Source of the DNA: Nageia nagi | Taxonomy: Eukaryota; Pinophyta | Assembly (NCBI GenBank): GCA_050084985.1 | Contig: JBITNC010000001.1 | Span: 129,084,001 to 129,148,000, forward strand | Direction: 5' to 3' | Length of the DNA: 64,000 bases | In this document: one piece after another, positions 10,690 through 21,532 of the stretch | How the letters are laid out: every line of letters starts with the position of its first letter | How positions within the stretch are numbered: position 1 is the first letter of the stretch | Program-made: the position numbers and the translations under genes | Notes under the pieces: generated by a model | Databases searched by the model: none | Seen by the model: only the letters and a program-made list of their open reading frames with translations | Told to the model about the DNA's origin: nothing

Positions 10690-13600
10690 TATCGTGACAT
10701 TGACCCACAACAACTTTAAGGTTGTTGATGACCATATTTGGTATATAGATAGTGGGTGCTCAAATCATATGATAAAAAATAAACTTTATTTGCTAAAATT
10801 TTAAAAAATACTTTCAAAAAAGTCTAGTTTGGTGATAATAATCAAGTTGATATTATCAAAAAGGATTCCATTACTTTCAAACCAAAGTTCAATAAGATCA
10901 TGTATATGCATGATACTTTGTATGTTCCTAGGTTGAAGCATAATCTCCTTAGCATTGGTCATATGTTCTTGAAATACTATTACTTAGTCTTTCAAAAGAA
11001 TACCTATACCATCACCAATGAGGCCAGCTAGTAAGGTATTACCAAAATTCTCATGTCTGAGAATCTTATATATATGCTAATGATATAGCTAGTAGTACTC
11101 AAATGCCTAAAATCCACCATTCATCCTACTTAGTTATGGCATCGAATATGTGGTCACATCAATTTCAACTCACTTTGTAGATCACCTAGTCTTGTGAGAG
11201 GTATGTCTACCTCCTTAATACCACCTAATACTTTGTGTGAGAGATATGTTTGTAGAAAAAAATGCATAGAAAATTTTCCATCCCACCCACACCATCCAAA
11301 GGCATATTTGGAGTTGGTGCATGTTGATATTTGTAGACCTATGCAGACTCCCACCTTAGTAAAATGTAAGTATATGCTAATATTTATAAATGATTATTAC
11401 CAAATGAGTTGGTAGTATTTATTATAGGCCAAATCAAACACATTTGTAACTTTTTTCAAGTTCAAGGCACTTGTTGAAAAGTAGTCTAGTTGCCACCTTA
11501 AGAAGTTCTTGATAGAATATAGTGGTGAATTCACTTCATATGAGTTTAATGAATTATGCCAAAAATATGGGATAATCTAGTAGTATACAACTACCTACAC
11601 TCCATAATAGAATGGGATGACTGAGAGGAAGAACTATAAAGTCACAAAGATGGCCCAAAACATGCTCAAGGAGATGGGCATGGATATTAAATTATGGTGG
11701 AAAGTTGTGAACACTACTTTCTATATTTTGAATTATTACCCTATAAATATTATGTAGTATTCAACCCCCTATGAGGCTTGGTTTGGTCAAAAACTTAGTA
11801 TCTCACACCTCCAAATCTTTGGATTTACCTATTATGTGCATGTGCCTAAGGAGAACATGAATAAATTGGATGAAAAATCCATCAAATGTATCCTTTTAGG
11901 ATACTGTAATGAGTCTAAAGCTTATTGATGTTATGATCCAATTTCTCAAAAGTTAAATATCATCTAGGATGTGATGTTTTATAAAGGGAGAGCATATAAT
12001 AATGATTATGATACCCTCAATATTACTTCAACATTTGAATACTCTAGTTAGAATGAGCTAGTTGAGCCATTATAGCTTAACCAACCTCAACAAACCAACC
12101 ACCCCATGACTCTAACTCTTTCCAAGAGAAGGATTTTTAGAGATCATCTAAAATCTCAAATGTTGGACAAGAATCTCAATAGAAGAGTGATCCAATAATA
12201 AGAAAGAGGGGGTGATCAAATTACTAATTATTCTTTGATGTTCTCTTCCTTTATTAAGCCTTCTAGCTTTAAAGAAGCTACTGCAAATATAGAATAGAAG
12301 AAGGACATGGAGGATGAGATTGAATAGATCCAAAAGAATGAGTCTTAAGAGCTTTTCCCTCCTTGTGCCCTCCTCTAAAGAACTGCAATGTTATTGGAGT
12401 CAAATGGATCTATAATCTCAAGCATAATGTTGATAGTAGCATTGCTAAATATAAGTCCTAATTGGTAGCTAAGGGCTATGTTCATAAGGGAGGGCTTGAC
12501 TATCAAGAGACATTTATAGTAGCTATTATACTTGAAATAGTTTACTCTCTTCTTACTTTAGCAACTTATATTGGTATTAGTTTGTACTAAATGGATGTAA
12601 AGTCCACCTTCCTTAATGGATATTTTAAGGAAGAGATGTATGTGCATCAACCCCAAGGATTCACCATTTATGGATAAGAAGATAAAGTATATTGACTAAA
12701 GAAAGCTCTCTATGGGATCAAGTAGGCACCAAGATCTTGGTACTCTTAGATTGACACATAATTCCATTTAAATGGTTGTCACAAGTGCTCTATGGAAGCT
12801 ACCCTATACACTAAGTATCCAACCATGAATTCATCATCATATATTTGTATGTTAATGATATTATCTTCATATGTACTTCCTCTTCCATGCTACATACATT
12901 CAAAAGTACCATAATTAAGGAGTTTGAGATAAGTGATTTGGGTGACATGCAATACTTTCTTAGTATGAAAGTACAATAATCATTCTCTAGCATCTTCATC
13001 ACTCAATCCAAGTATGTCCATGACATGGTTTTAATATTTTCCAAGAAGGATTGTAAACCTGTTGATACTTCAGTAGTGATTGGTACCAAACTCATGAAGG
13101 AGGATTCTACTCCTCTTATGGATGCTACCCTATATCGATCACTTTTTGGTAGTTTGATGTATCTTATGACTACTCGAATGGACATCATGTATGCATTTAT
13201 CCTTATTGATTATTTCATGCACTCTCCACATGAATCTCATTAGAAAGTAGCTAAGAGGATCCTTTAGTATGTTAGTAGCACCAAATTATTTGGTCTATGG
13301 TGTAAATCATCTAATTCTAACATCCTTGAGGCCTACATAGATGCTAATTGGGTTGGAAGTCTTGATTATAGAAAAAGAACCTCCAACTATGCTCTCTTCT
13401 TTTCTAACTTTCTTGTCTCATGGAGTAGTAAGAAGCAACATATTATTTCTCTTTCCACTACTAAAGTATAATACATGGCTTCCTCCTCTACTTACACTCA
13501 AGCTATTTAGATGGATCAACTTTTTGAACACCTAGGTTTAGGCCCTCCCCTTCCCATTCCCATTCATTGTCACAACACCAGCACCATTTCTATGAAAAAG

Positions 13601-13790
13601 AATCTAGTGTTTCATAACTAAAGAAATCATATTGATATACAACATCATTTTCTATGAGACTTGGTGATTGATGGATTCATTGAATTCATATTTTGTAAGT
13701 CTAAAGATCAACTTTAAAATATTTTCACCAAGGCTTTACCTAAGGATTGATTCCTTAGTCTTTGGAATCACTTTGGAATTCAACCCATTC
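10690..13790 (+). pseudogene. Ty1/copia pol (PR-INT-RT-RH), decayed
   Basis: The domain order protease, integrase, RT, RNase H defines copia. The protease has WYIDSGCSNHM at 10739-10771. The integrase zinc finger ends at CRKKC (about 11250), and the core begins LELVHVDICRPM. The conserved Gln-Gln of TPQQNG is TAA-TAG at 11605-11610. The RT has KSTFLNG, LKKALYG and APRSWY; the Arg before LKKALYG is TGA (12693-12695) and the Gln before APR is TAG (12723-12725). The metal-binding box reads YVND, not YVDD, at 12848-12859. RNase H follows with DANW, SSKKQHI and LSTTK (13335-13470). No intact frame survives. Gag and the 5' LTR are absent, so it is a 5'-truncated copy. Confidence 0.9.
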
Positions 13791-13791
13791 A

Positions 13792-13806
13792 CATTAAGGG
13801 GGAGAA
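13792..13806 (+). other. Polypurine tract
   Basis: ATTAAGGGGGAGAA lies directly after the RNase H remnant and just before the LTR edge, where plus-strand DNA synthesis is primed in copia elements. Confidence 0.75.
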
Positions 13807-13813
13807 TAAAATT

Positions 13814-14199
13814 TGATATTTGTTTATTCTAATGGATTTGATTCCCTTAAACAACTACTCATTGTCCATATACTATTACATCTACTAAGTTTATTATTTT
13901 ACAAGAATGTTGTTGAGTCTTGATTTCTTAAAGATCTGATCCTTTCATTGAGATAGATCTAATTTTGTACTCTTGTATGGATTCCCATACCACTCTCTAA
14001 ATTTTATCGATGCTTCATTTATGTTTTATTTACTTATTTAAGTAGATCTATAATTTATCAATTCTCATGGAGTCTAAAACACTCTACTTTCTTTTTATAT
14101 AAATAGGTACTTCATTTCCTATTCTATGAGAATTCTTTGTATGTAATGTTATGCTACTATTTTGGCTCTAGAATATAAAGCATTCATATTTTCTCTACA
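13814..14199 (+). mobile_element. Copia 3' LTR
   Basis: The interval opens TGATATTTG just after the polypurine tract and ends CTCTACA, so it has the TG...CA form. It holds a TATA box at 14096-14105. The 386-bp length is normal for a short copia LTR. The right end is inferred because the partner LTR is not in the window. Confidence 0.6.
14096..14105 (+). promoter_or_regulatory. LTR TATA box
   Basis: TATATAAATA sits about 280 bp into the 3' LTR, where the promoter of the retrotransposon RNA is expected. Confidence 0.5.
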
Positions 14200-15639
14200 A
14201 TACCTCATGGCTATGTGGTATGTTTTTCTCTTTTCAAAATTTATATGCATGAGAAAACACTTACAAATATTCATAGAAGTATTATATCTCTATTCTAAGG
14301 TGATATTTCTCTATTTGTGATCATTTTAACTATATGGGTACTTGTTTATTTTCTATTTTGAGCAATAGTATTTAATATTTTTTTGATTGTGTCAAACAAC
14401 CTTATTCTAAGATCTGTTTACTTTCAAGAGCTAGAACTCTCATTTTAGATATCTTTTTTTATGTGATTCCTTCTTGGTTGGATAGATGATTTCAATATTT
14501 TTCCAATCATAGTATTTTTCCATACTTTTTTTGGTAGAACACACTTAGGGATCATAAATTACAAGAGTTGCATGTTCATAGTCTTACTTAGTGAGCTCAG
14601 GAAGTATTTCACTTTGAGCTTATTTTTTACCCTTTTGGGTTTCTCCAAATTATTTTGAACCTAAACCTTTGGATAGATAATTTTGTGTTGATCAATTGGA
14701 TATATCATAATGCTACGTAATATTAAGAAATGCATAAGTTATGGGCTCCATACTTTTGTTCCTTATTGATGTCATCATCCCTTGAATTATGGATTTCACA
14801 TTTTTTATTTTTCCAAAGTTCTAACACTTTCTAGTTTAACACAAACCACCAAAACCTCAACATTTTAATATTGCAACATTTTCTATCTTTTTCAGAGTTT
14901 TGGATCCTATACTTTTATTTTCATTTGCCTTTTGATTTTCTTGGAGATCTAGCTAATCCTAGCTGATTAAAAACTACCAAAACCTCAACATTTTCTTAGA
15001 TATTGGATATCAACAAGCTAACCCAAGAAAATATTTGATGTAATATCAACCAAATGATAATAAAATAGTGATGGTTATTTAGTGTCCACCCAATAAAGAT
15101 ATGATTTATCAAGTAATGACTAAGCATGATAAAAGTGAATTATGAATCATGTATATAAAGAAGAGAATAGGAAACAATACCTCTACTTATCTTTGATGAC
15201 TTTTTTGATTTGTTGTAGGGAAGACAATGTGGATGATGATGTGAGTATGGATATGTAAGGTAGCATGTACATTGGGCTTGGTTATATTTTTGGGCTTGGA
15301 ATTATTTTGAGATTGAGTTAGTACTATCTTGAGAGAGGTGATGTATATCTGATGTCTAAAAATGATGTTCATTTATTAAAGGCATTATTTGTATAAATGA
15401 ATGAACCTATGTTGTTGACATATATAAGAAAACTAACTCATCATAATTTACTTCTAACAACTAACATGAATACCATTTTTTTTATCCTTGATGTGTGTGA
15501 CTTCCATTTAAGTTTGAAATGTATAAGTAATGCTAACATAGATGCTAAGCTACATGAGGAAATCTACATAGGAAGCTATCATAGGTGCCAGCTTAACAAA
15601 ATGACAATGGAGCTAGGATCATGCTAAGCAACCTCTAAT
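14200..15639. other. No recognisable feature
   Basis: AT-rich DNA between the copia 3' LTR and the integrase of the next element. The 3' LTR of that minus-strand gypsy element should lie here. I could not match it to the candidate 5' LTR at 21119-21532. Short open frames occur on both strands without family signatures. Confidence 0.4.
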
Positions 15640-16866
15640 ATAATGAATGACTAAATTATGACTACTAAAACACTTGTGAACATCTTCTCTTATGCATAAA
15701 AGGCCTTGAAGTGCTTGTTATTGCTAGAGAACTTATCCACTTTTCCATTAATTGATATAAATTTATATGCACCATTTGAATATTTTATTTTGATAATGTA
15801 TAGATCCATCTAATTTATTTTAAATTTACTTTTACCTTATTTTTTATCATATGATTTATGATGTTTCACTTTGAGTACTAGGTCACCCAATTGGAATTCC
15901 CTTGATACAATCTTCTTTCCACATGATTTCTTAGCTATTCTTTGATAAGTTCTAAGATGTTCTAAGATATGGATTCATTTTTTCATCCAATTCTTCTAGC
16001 TTACCTTAATCTTACTTTTCATTATTGTTCCCAATAAATGATACCTTTTAGAGACACCCTTAATGATGGTATTTCTATTTCTAATGGTAGGACTTCTTTA
16101 TCTCCATAGAATAATGAGAATGGTGTGCAACTTGTGGTTGATCTAATACTTGTATTATATGCCCAAAGTACATATATGAGTTGTGAATGCCAATATCTAT
16201 GATTTTTCTTAATTGTTTTACAAAAAATATTGATAATAGTTTTGTTGGTTTCTTCTACTTGTCTATTTCCTTTTGGATAGTATGTTGATGAGAACCTTTT
16301 CTTGATTTGGAAGTTTTTACAAAAATCCTTTACTTATTTTCTTTGAAATTCTTTCCATTGTCTATTATTACATGAGATGGAACACCAAATCTTGCTATAA
16401 TATTTTTGGTCATGAATTTCATAATCTGAGGACCTTTGGATGATCTTAATGGCACAAATTCTACCCATTTTGTAAAGCATTTAGTGGTAACTAAAATGAA
16501 TTTATATCCCTCACTATATTTGGCATTGATAACTCCTATTAAATACAAAGCATAAATAGAAAAAGGATAAAGAGATATCATTATGGCTAGTTCACTTGAA
16601 GGATCATGTTTCAAGTTAGCATGCTTATGATATTTTTCACACCTTTTGAACATGTAAAATACAATCTTTTTTCATAGATGGCCGATAATATCTAGCTTTA
16701 AAAGCTTATGAAATATAAATTTACCATTGAAATTTTCTCCATTTATACTATCATGTACTTGCTCCATAGCTTTATTTGATTTAGTTTTATATATACATCT
16801 AAGAAAGGCATCATCAAATGATCTTTTGTAAATAATATCACGAATAATGATATACCTTGTAGCCAT
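15640..16866 (-). pseudogene. Ty3/gypsy integrase, decayed
   Basis: Integrase inserts element DNA into the chromosome. On the minus strand the N-terminal zinc-binding region is at 16672-16866 (RDIIYKRSF, EQVHDSINGENF). The core runs from 16653: 'YALYLIGVINAKYSEGYKF', FTKWVEF, RFGVPSHVIIDNGKNF. After a frame change it continues FSSTYYPKGNRQVEETNK, WHSQLIYVLWAYNTS and PFSLFYGD (16030-16290). The C-terminal part reads REFQLGDLVLKVKHH near 15860-15905. The catalytic D-D-E positions are only partly readable; the Asp in IIDNGKNF and the Glu in QVEETNK are there. It lies downstream of RT in the normal gypsy order. Confidence 0.85.
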
Positions 16867-17429
16867 ACATTTGAATCTTCATTTGAGCAACTTAGATTAA
16901 CACGAATCCAAAATATTTCCTTACTTTAGGTAGTTGTAGTGTTGGCATACATGTAGAGTATTGAAGTTAAAGGAAAGTACATAGGAATTATGGTAAACTA
17001 TTTGATTTTGATGGAGATCCAAAAAAATTAGAGTGGTTGAGCTTTGCTAAAATTGTAGTAAAATAAGATATGTTATAATTTAGTCATTTAACATTATTTT
17101 GATTTTGGTGGAGATCTAGTAGAATTGGAGATGTCGAGTTTCATTAGAATGATGGTAGAATATAATAATTCATTTTAAAGTAAATTCCTCTAGATAATGT
17201 ATTTTTCACTAGGTCCATTCGAATCCAAACACTTGTTAGTAATAACAAAACTCTGGCATAATATGTTTTACATCTCTTAAACACTTGGTAGACCTTGTAC
17301 ATTCTTGAATTCAAGTCTTCAAGTTCTGACACATTTCTCATACATTGTATGACTTATACATGACTTCACTTGATAAACTTTGACATTGTGGTATATGTAC
17401 AAACTCCTTTGATAATAATGATAACACCA
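16867..17429 (-). pseudogene. Rearranged gap where RT thumb and RNase H should be
   Basis: In an intact element the rest of RT and the RNase H domain would lie here, about 1.5 kb. Only about 560 bp separates the RT and integrase fragments, and I recognise no YxDD box and no RNase H motif. A deletion, perhaps with some foreign filler, is the simplest reading. Confidence 0.45.
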
Positions 17430-17990
17430 ACATAGGCATATGGCCAATATGTTACCCCTACATTTCTTAGGATAAAGGGTATGTCTACCCAACAAAATGT
17501 TCCCCAAAGTGTGGTTAATGTTATTTTATGATAATGTTCTTTGTTGATGTTGATTTGATTATATCTTGATAAATCATCTATGATAAACAAAAACTCATAT
17601 CCTATAGTTTTATAAATAATTATGTCAATATGTGGTAAAGGAAAATTATGCTCTAGATAAGCTTTGTTAAAGTGTTTCAAATTTATGCAAGACCTAATTT
17701 TTCTTCCTCGTGAGTAGTCAATAGGTTTAATGAATTCTTCCTTGTGATACTTATCAATTTTCTTCTTAACTAACAAAGAATGCTTTTGGTGTATTGGTAT
17801 TTCTTTCTACTGCACAGGTTTGGCATCTCCCTATACCAATAAATTATGAGTCACAGAGGATAGATCTAACCCTATAATATCTTTGTAATCCCAAGCAAAC
17901 ATATTCTTGAATTATGTTAAGAATTATTGATATGCTTGTTTGTCTTCCTTAGTGATTCCTATTTCAATATTAATAATCTATGGCATCTCT
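17430..17990 (-). pseudogene. Ty3/gypsy reverse transcriptase N-terminal half
   Basis: On the minus strand the conserved entry to RT reads FKNMFAWDYKDIIGLDLS (17850-17915). Next come HKHSLL, FIKPIDYS, INLKHFNKAYLEHNFPLPHID, LFIIDDLSRYNQI and a TLWGTFCW block near 17490, equal to the usual TPWGTFCW. The first catalytic Asp (IIDDLS) is retained. Similarity is lost just after RNVGVTY (about 17450), before the YxDD box. Expected Gln codons appear as TAA or TAG upstream of 17776. It belongs with the protease and gag further right and the integrase to the left. Confidence 0.85.
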
Positions 17991-19067
17991 TGTGTATGAA
18001 TGTTTAACTCAATAGGATTCTCATTCAACCATGGTATCTCATCACTAGGTTGAGAATGTTTAGACAATGCCCCCCCCCCCCCCCCCATACACAGATAGCT
18101 ACCTAGCCTACTTCTATATAATGAATTAATAAGGTAGGCTAGTGTAATAAGGAAGAACCTACTATGTCCTCCATCTCCTCTCTAAAGTAAGCATCAAGAT
18201 GATAAGTGAACTTACCTTGTCTCTTAGAATGGAATGATTTTAACTCTGATCTTATCTATAATGCATGTAGAAGAACTTAATCTATTTCAAAATACATTAG
18301 TAGACATAAAAATTATCTTATCAACCATGGGATAAGGGAAATTTCTATCTATGTTCTCAATATGAGCATTGAGGTTATTATGAATGTTGTTGCTAGTGTG
18401 GGCATGGATCTTTTAAGGTGATTTTCTCTTGTTCTTTGATTCTAGCTCAAGCATATTGATTGATTGTATCTCTCATTTTGTTTCTAACTCTTTATCACTA
18501 TTGTATGAAACCAAATATTTTCAAATTACCTTATTTGATCCTAGGCCACTCTTTCCTTGAATTTGATTCAAATATTTTATAGGTAACTCATTGATTCCTT
18601 ATTTATTTATTCCAAGTACTTTACCATTGTACCTTCTAGATTCCATGTACTCTGGTATCAATGCTGCATGAAACCTTATTTTTCTTATCCTTTTAGTTAC
18701 CTTAGCATAGGATGCCACATGTTTGTTATCTATATCATCCTTTAAATCTGATTTCAAAGTATCTATATTATATAATATCATCTTTACATCATCTTCTACT
18801 GATTCAAATTGATCTTGAGTACATTTTCAATAATGAGGGCAACCTAAGCCTTGAGATGAGCACATATGCTAAGGCTAGTGCAAATGTTGATCATCCTTAA
18901 AGTTTTATCTTCTACTAAATCTTTTGATATCATATTCAATAACCCTTTGATTGAATACATATGTACCAACACTTGTTTCCTTTTACATCTACATATTATC
19001 ACTATTATCTACATCATCTTCCTCACTATTATTATCCTCATCGATTTCAACATTTCTATAAGGGATT
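17991..19067 (-). pseudogene. Gypsy linker between protease and RT
   Basis: Minus-strand linker with acidic patches such as EIDEDNNSEEDDVDNSD near 18990-19045 and an open block at 18599-18781 (AALIPEYMESRRYNGK). There is no enzyme domain. The 17-bp cytosine homopolymer at 18070-18086 lies inside. Confidence 0.55.
18070..18086. repeat. C17 homopolymer
   Basis: Seventeen consecutive cytosines on the plus strand inside a gypsy linker. It is the longest G/C run I noticed in a window where cytosine is otherwise depleted. Confidence 0.95.
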
Positions 19068-19667
19068 ATGGTGTTCCCAACTTGTTGTCCAATCATGTTA
19101 GGATTTTCTTCCACTCATTCAAGAACAAATTCTTGTCCATCATGGTTAAATTTAATCAAAATATGAAATGTAGATGGTATGCACCTCATTATATGTATCC
19201 ATAGTCTCCAAAGAAGAATATCATAGGGAACTTCTTATCTAGAGCATATGTCATAACTTGTACTATCTTAGATATGAAATGAATAGGTAACATGATGTGA
19301 CCAACACATGTTTTTCTATCACTTTCATAACCTATTATCTTATACTTCTTTCTTACAAACTTAGATATTATTTATCACCAAAATTATTAAGGAAGTAAAT
19401 AGAGCAAATATTCAAACCTGCACCACCATCTAGAAATGCATGCTTAATTTTCTTACCTAATATCTTGACATAAATGTATATTGGTAAGCATTTATCAATG
19501 ATATCATTACTAGGAATAATATATTTAGTGGATGTTATTGCATTCTTAAAACAACCAATCATTCTTACCAATAAGCTAATTGAAATATCAGTATCAACAT
19601 CAAGGCCACTAAATAGTTCAAATAATACCATTATATGCTCTTTAAAAGTTTCAAATAATTCAAGCAA
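19068..19667 (-). pseudogene. Ty3/gypsy aspartic protease
   Basis: The catalytic loop is well kept: HAFLDGGAGLNICS near 19395-19440 on the minus strand, with the D-G-G and LNICS signature of this plant gypsy group. The 99-residue open block (19368-19667) includes the preceding strand, 'CLPIYIYVKILGKKI'. The C-terminal half continues out of frame as LLWRLWIH, MRCIPSTFH and IKFNHDGQEF (19085-19235), matching the usual LLGRPWIH block. It follows gag and precedes the linker and RT. Confidence 0.85.
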
Positions 19668-21087
19668 ACTGGTTTTAGCATTAGTATTTCTTCAATTTTT
19701 TAGAATATCCTTTTTTGTATTCATATTTTTCCTTAATATAATATTTAGAAGGATATCTTTTGCAACAAAAATTGCATTAGGAATACCTTTCTTTCATTTT
19801 GTTGTCACATTGCATGTTTCTTCTAAATTTGATTCTATTTCTAATTTTGGTTTTACACTGAATTCATCATCAAACTCAATTGGCTCACCATTATCATCAT
19901 AGACAATCATATTTACCATGTTGATGAAATATATATCTTGAGATTTGACTTTGAGCACTTCATTTTCATATGATACTATTCCACTATCCAACAAGTATTT
20001 CAATTTATTCCTCATAACATAACAACCTACTATATTATGCCCTTTAACTTGATGATATTTGCAAAACTAATTGTCCATATACCAAATAGTCCTTTCATAA
20101 TTAGATATATATTAATTTCCTTAGATTTATTTGATTAGACATTTTTCTAAACATTCCTCAAATATTTAGTTGGGTTTATCGATAATGGATATATATCTTT
20201 AGCCAATTTTCTATCTTCTGGTTTATCCTGATTAGCTAGTTCAATTGCATTGACATAAGTATCATCCTTTTTATTATAATAATTAGAAGAGGAGGAGGTG
20301 TATTTAATTATATTATATCTTACTAATAATTCCTTCTTTTTAATAAGCAAATAAACCATATGCATAAATGAAACATTAACATGCTCAAGTCATTTTTCAC
20401 CAAGAATAAGATTAATGTTATCAAGAAATACCTTTGTAATGAAGTTTTCCTTTTTCATTGAGAATAAGATTAATGCTCATCTAGGAGCAAATTTGTTCAA
20501 TATTTATATTTATCCTTGCTTGCAATAGATCAAATATATGACATCAACTGGTTTCTACATATTGCATCTGATATAAGCCTTGAACTAATTCTTTTATTAT
20601 TAATATGATGATATAGAACCTAGTTCCAAACTATTAAACCACTTATGAGCTTCACCACTTAAACTCATCAAAAATGATTTTACCTTTAAATTATCATTAA
20701 CTCCACACTTAAACTTCATAATGTACTCAAAACCTTGAAGATGTATGATAGGATCAATCTTACCATTAAATTGTTTGAAATTAAGATCCTTATCTATACC
20801 AATGAGACTTGTATTATGAATCTTCATTCTTAAGGGATTCCCATTATTATCTAGCTGATATATACCAATTCTAAATTTTTTCCCAACCTTATCAACCTTG
20901 GATTCAATCTATTTGATCTACTCGGTTGTGTGGGTTCTTGAATTTGATGTGTTATTGCTAGCATTTGTGCTACTATTAGCATTAGCATTGATGGTGGCAT
21001 TCATGTATTTTGATTACCAATCTGAGCTACAAGAGCTTGAAATTAGGACATTAATTTGGTCAAGACTTCCAAAGTGATATTCTCCAT
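19668..21087 (-). pseudogene. Ty3/gypsy gag with zinc knuckle
   Basis: The start codon is taken at 21085-21087 (minus-strand ATG, MENITLEVLTK), because similarity begins there and the LTR edge lies about 30 bp upstream. The gag core is at 20600-20827: FKQFNGKIDPIIHLQGF, LKVKSFLMSLSGEAHKWF. A zinc knuckle at about 20016-20072 reads C-K-Y-H-Q-V-K-G-H-N-I-V-G-C, the C-x3-H-x3-GH-x4-C form of this group, followed by MRNKLKYLLDSGIV. Stops interrupt the rest. A block at 20147-20365 is open but unconserved. Identification is firm. Confidence 0.85.
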
Positions 21088-21118
21088 TTATTTCACACTC
21101 AAAAAATCTTTGATCAAA

Positions 21119-21532
21119 TGCAACCAAGAATCCTAGGGTTATTGATGAAAATAAATAGGTAGGTTTGAGAGCACTTTTTATTCTAACCCCAATTAAGAGA
21201 AAGAAATTGATAGAAATGATTAGGCACCAATATGTTGATATGTGTTTTGGTACACTTAGGGTTTTGGCCTAAATGAACTAAATATACATCAATGTTTAAG
21301 TATGTATTATCTAAGCTATTTAATTCAAATAAACATACATGAATAATAGGAAAATAAGCAAATATGACATTGTAATAATAAAATTATGATTTATACTAAT
21401 GTCAAGATATAATATGAATTCACATACTAAAGATATAGAATCAAGTGTAAGACAAATACCTATGTATCCTTAGTTGTGTAAGGTTATAACTAAGTGGGAT
21501 CATATTAGAGGAATCACTTTTAGGTGTCAACA
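21119..21532 (-). mobile_element. Candidate gypsy 5' LTR
   Basis: Read on the minus strand, it starts TGTTGACACC, a common opening of plant gypsy LTRs, and ends GGTTGCA. It lies directly upstream of the gag start at 21087. The length is 414 bp. No good tRNA match was found in the 30 bp between LTR and gag, and the other LTR was not found, so the inner edge is approximate. Confidence 0.55.

Noticed and set aside
15187-15627. Small open frames on both strands
   Set aside because: No motif, no conserved neighbour and typical chance length for AT-rich DNA.
19474-19902. 142-codon open frame on the plus strand
   Set aside because: It lies opposite the gypsy protease and gag, has no family signature, and its composition is that of antisense to coding sequence.
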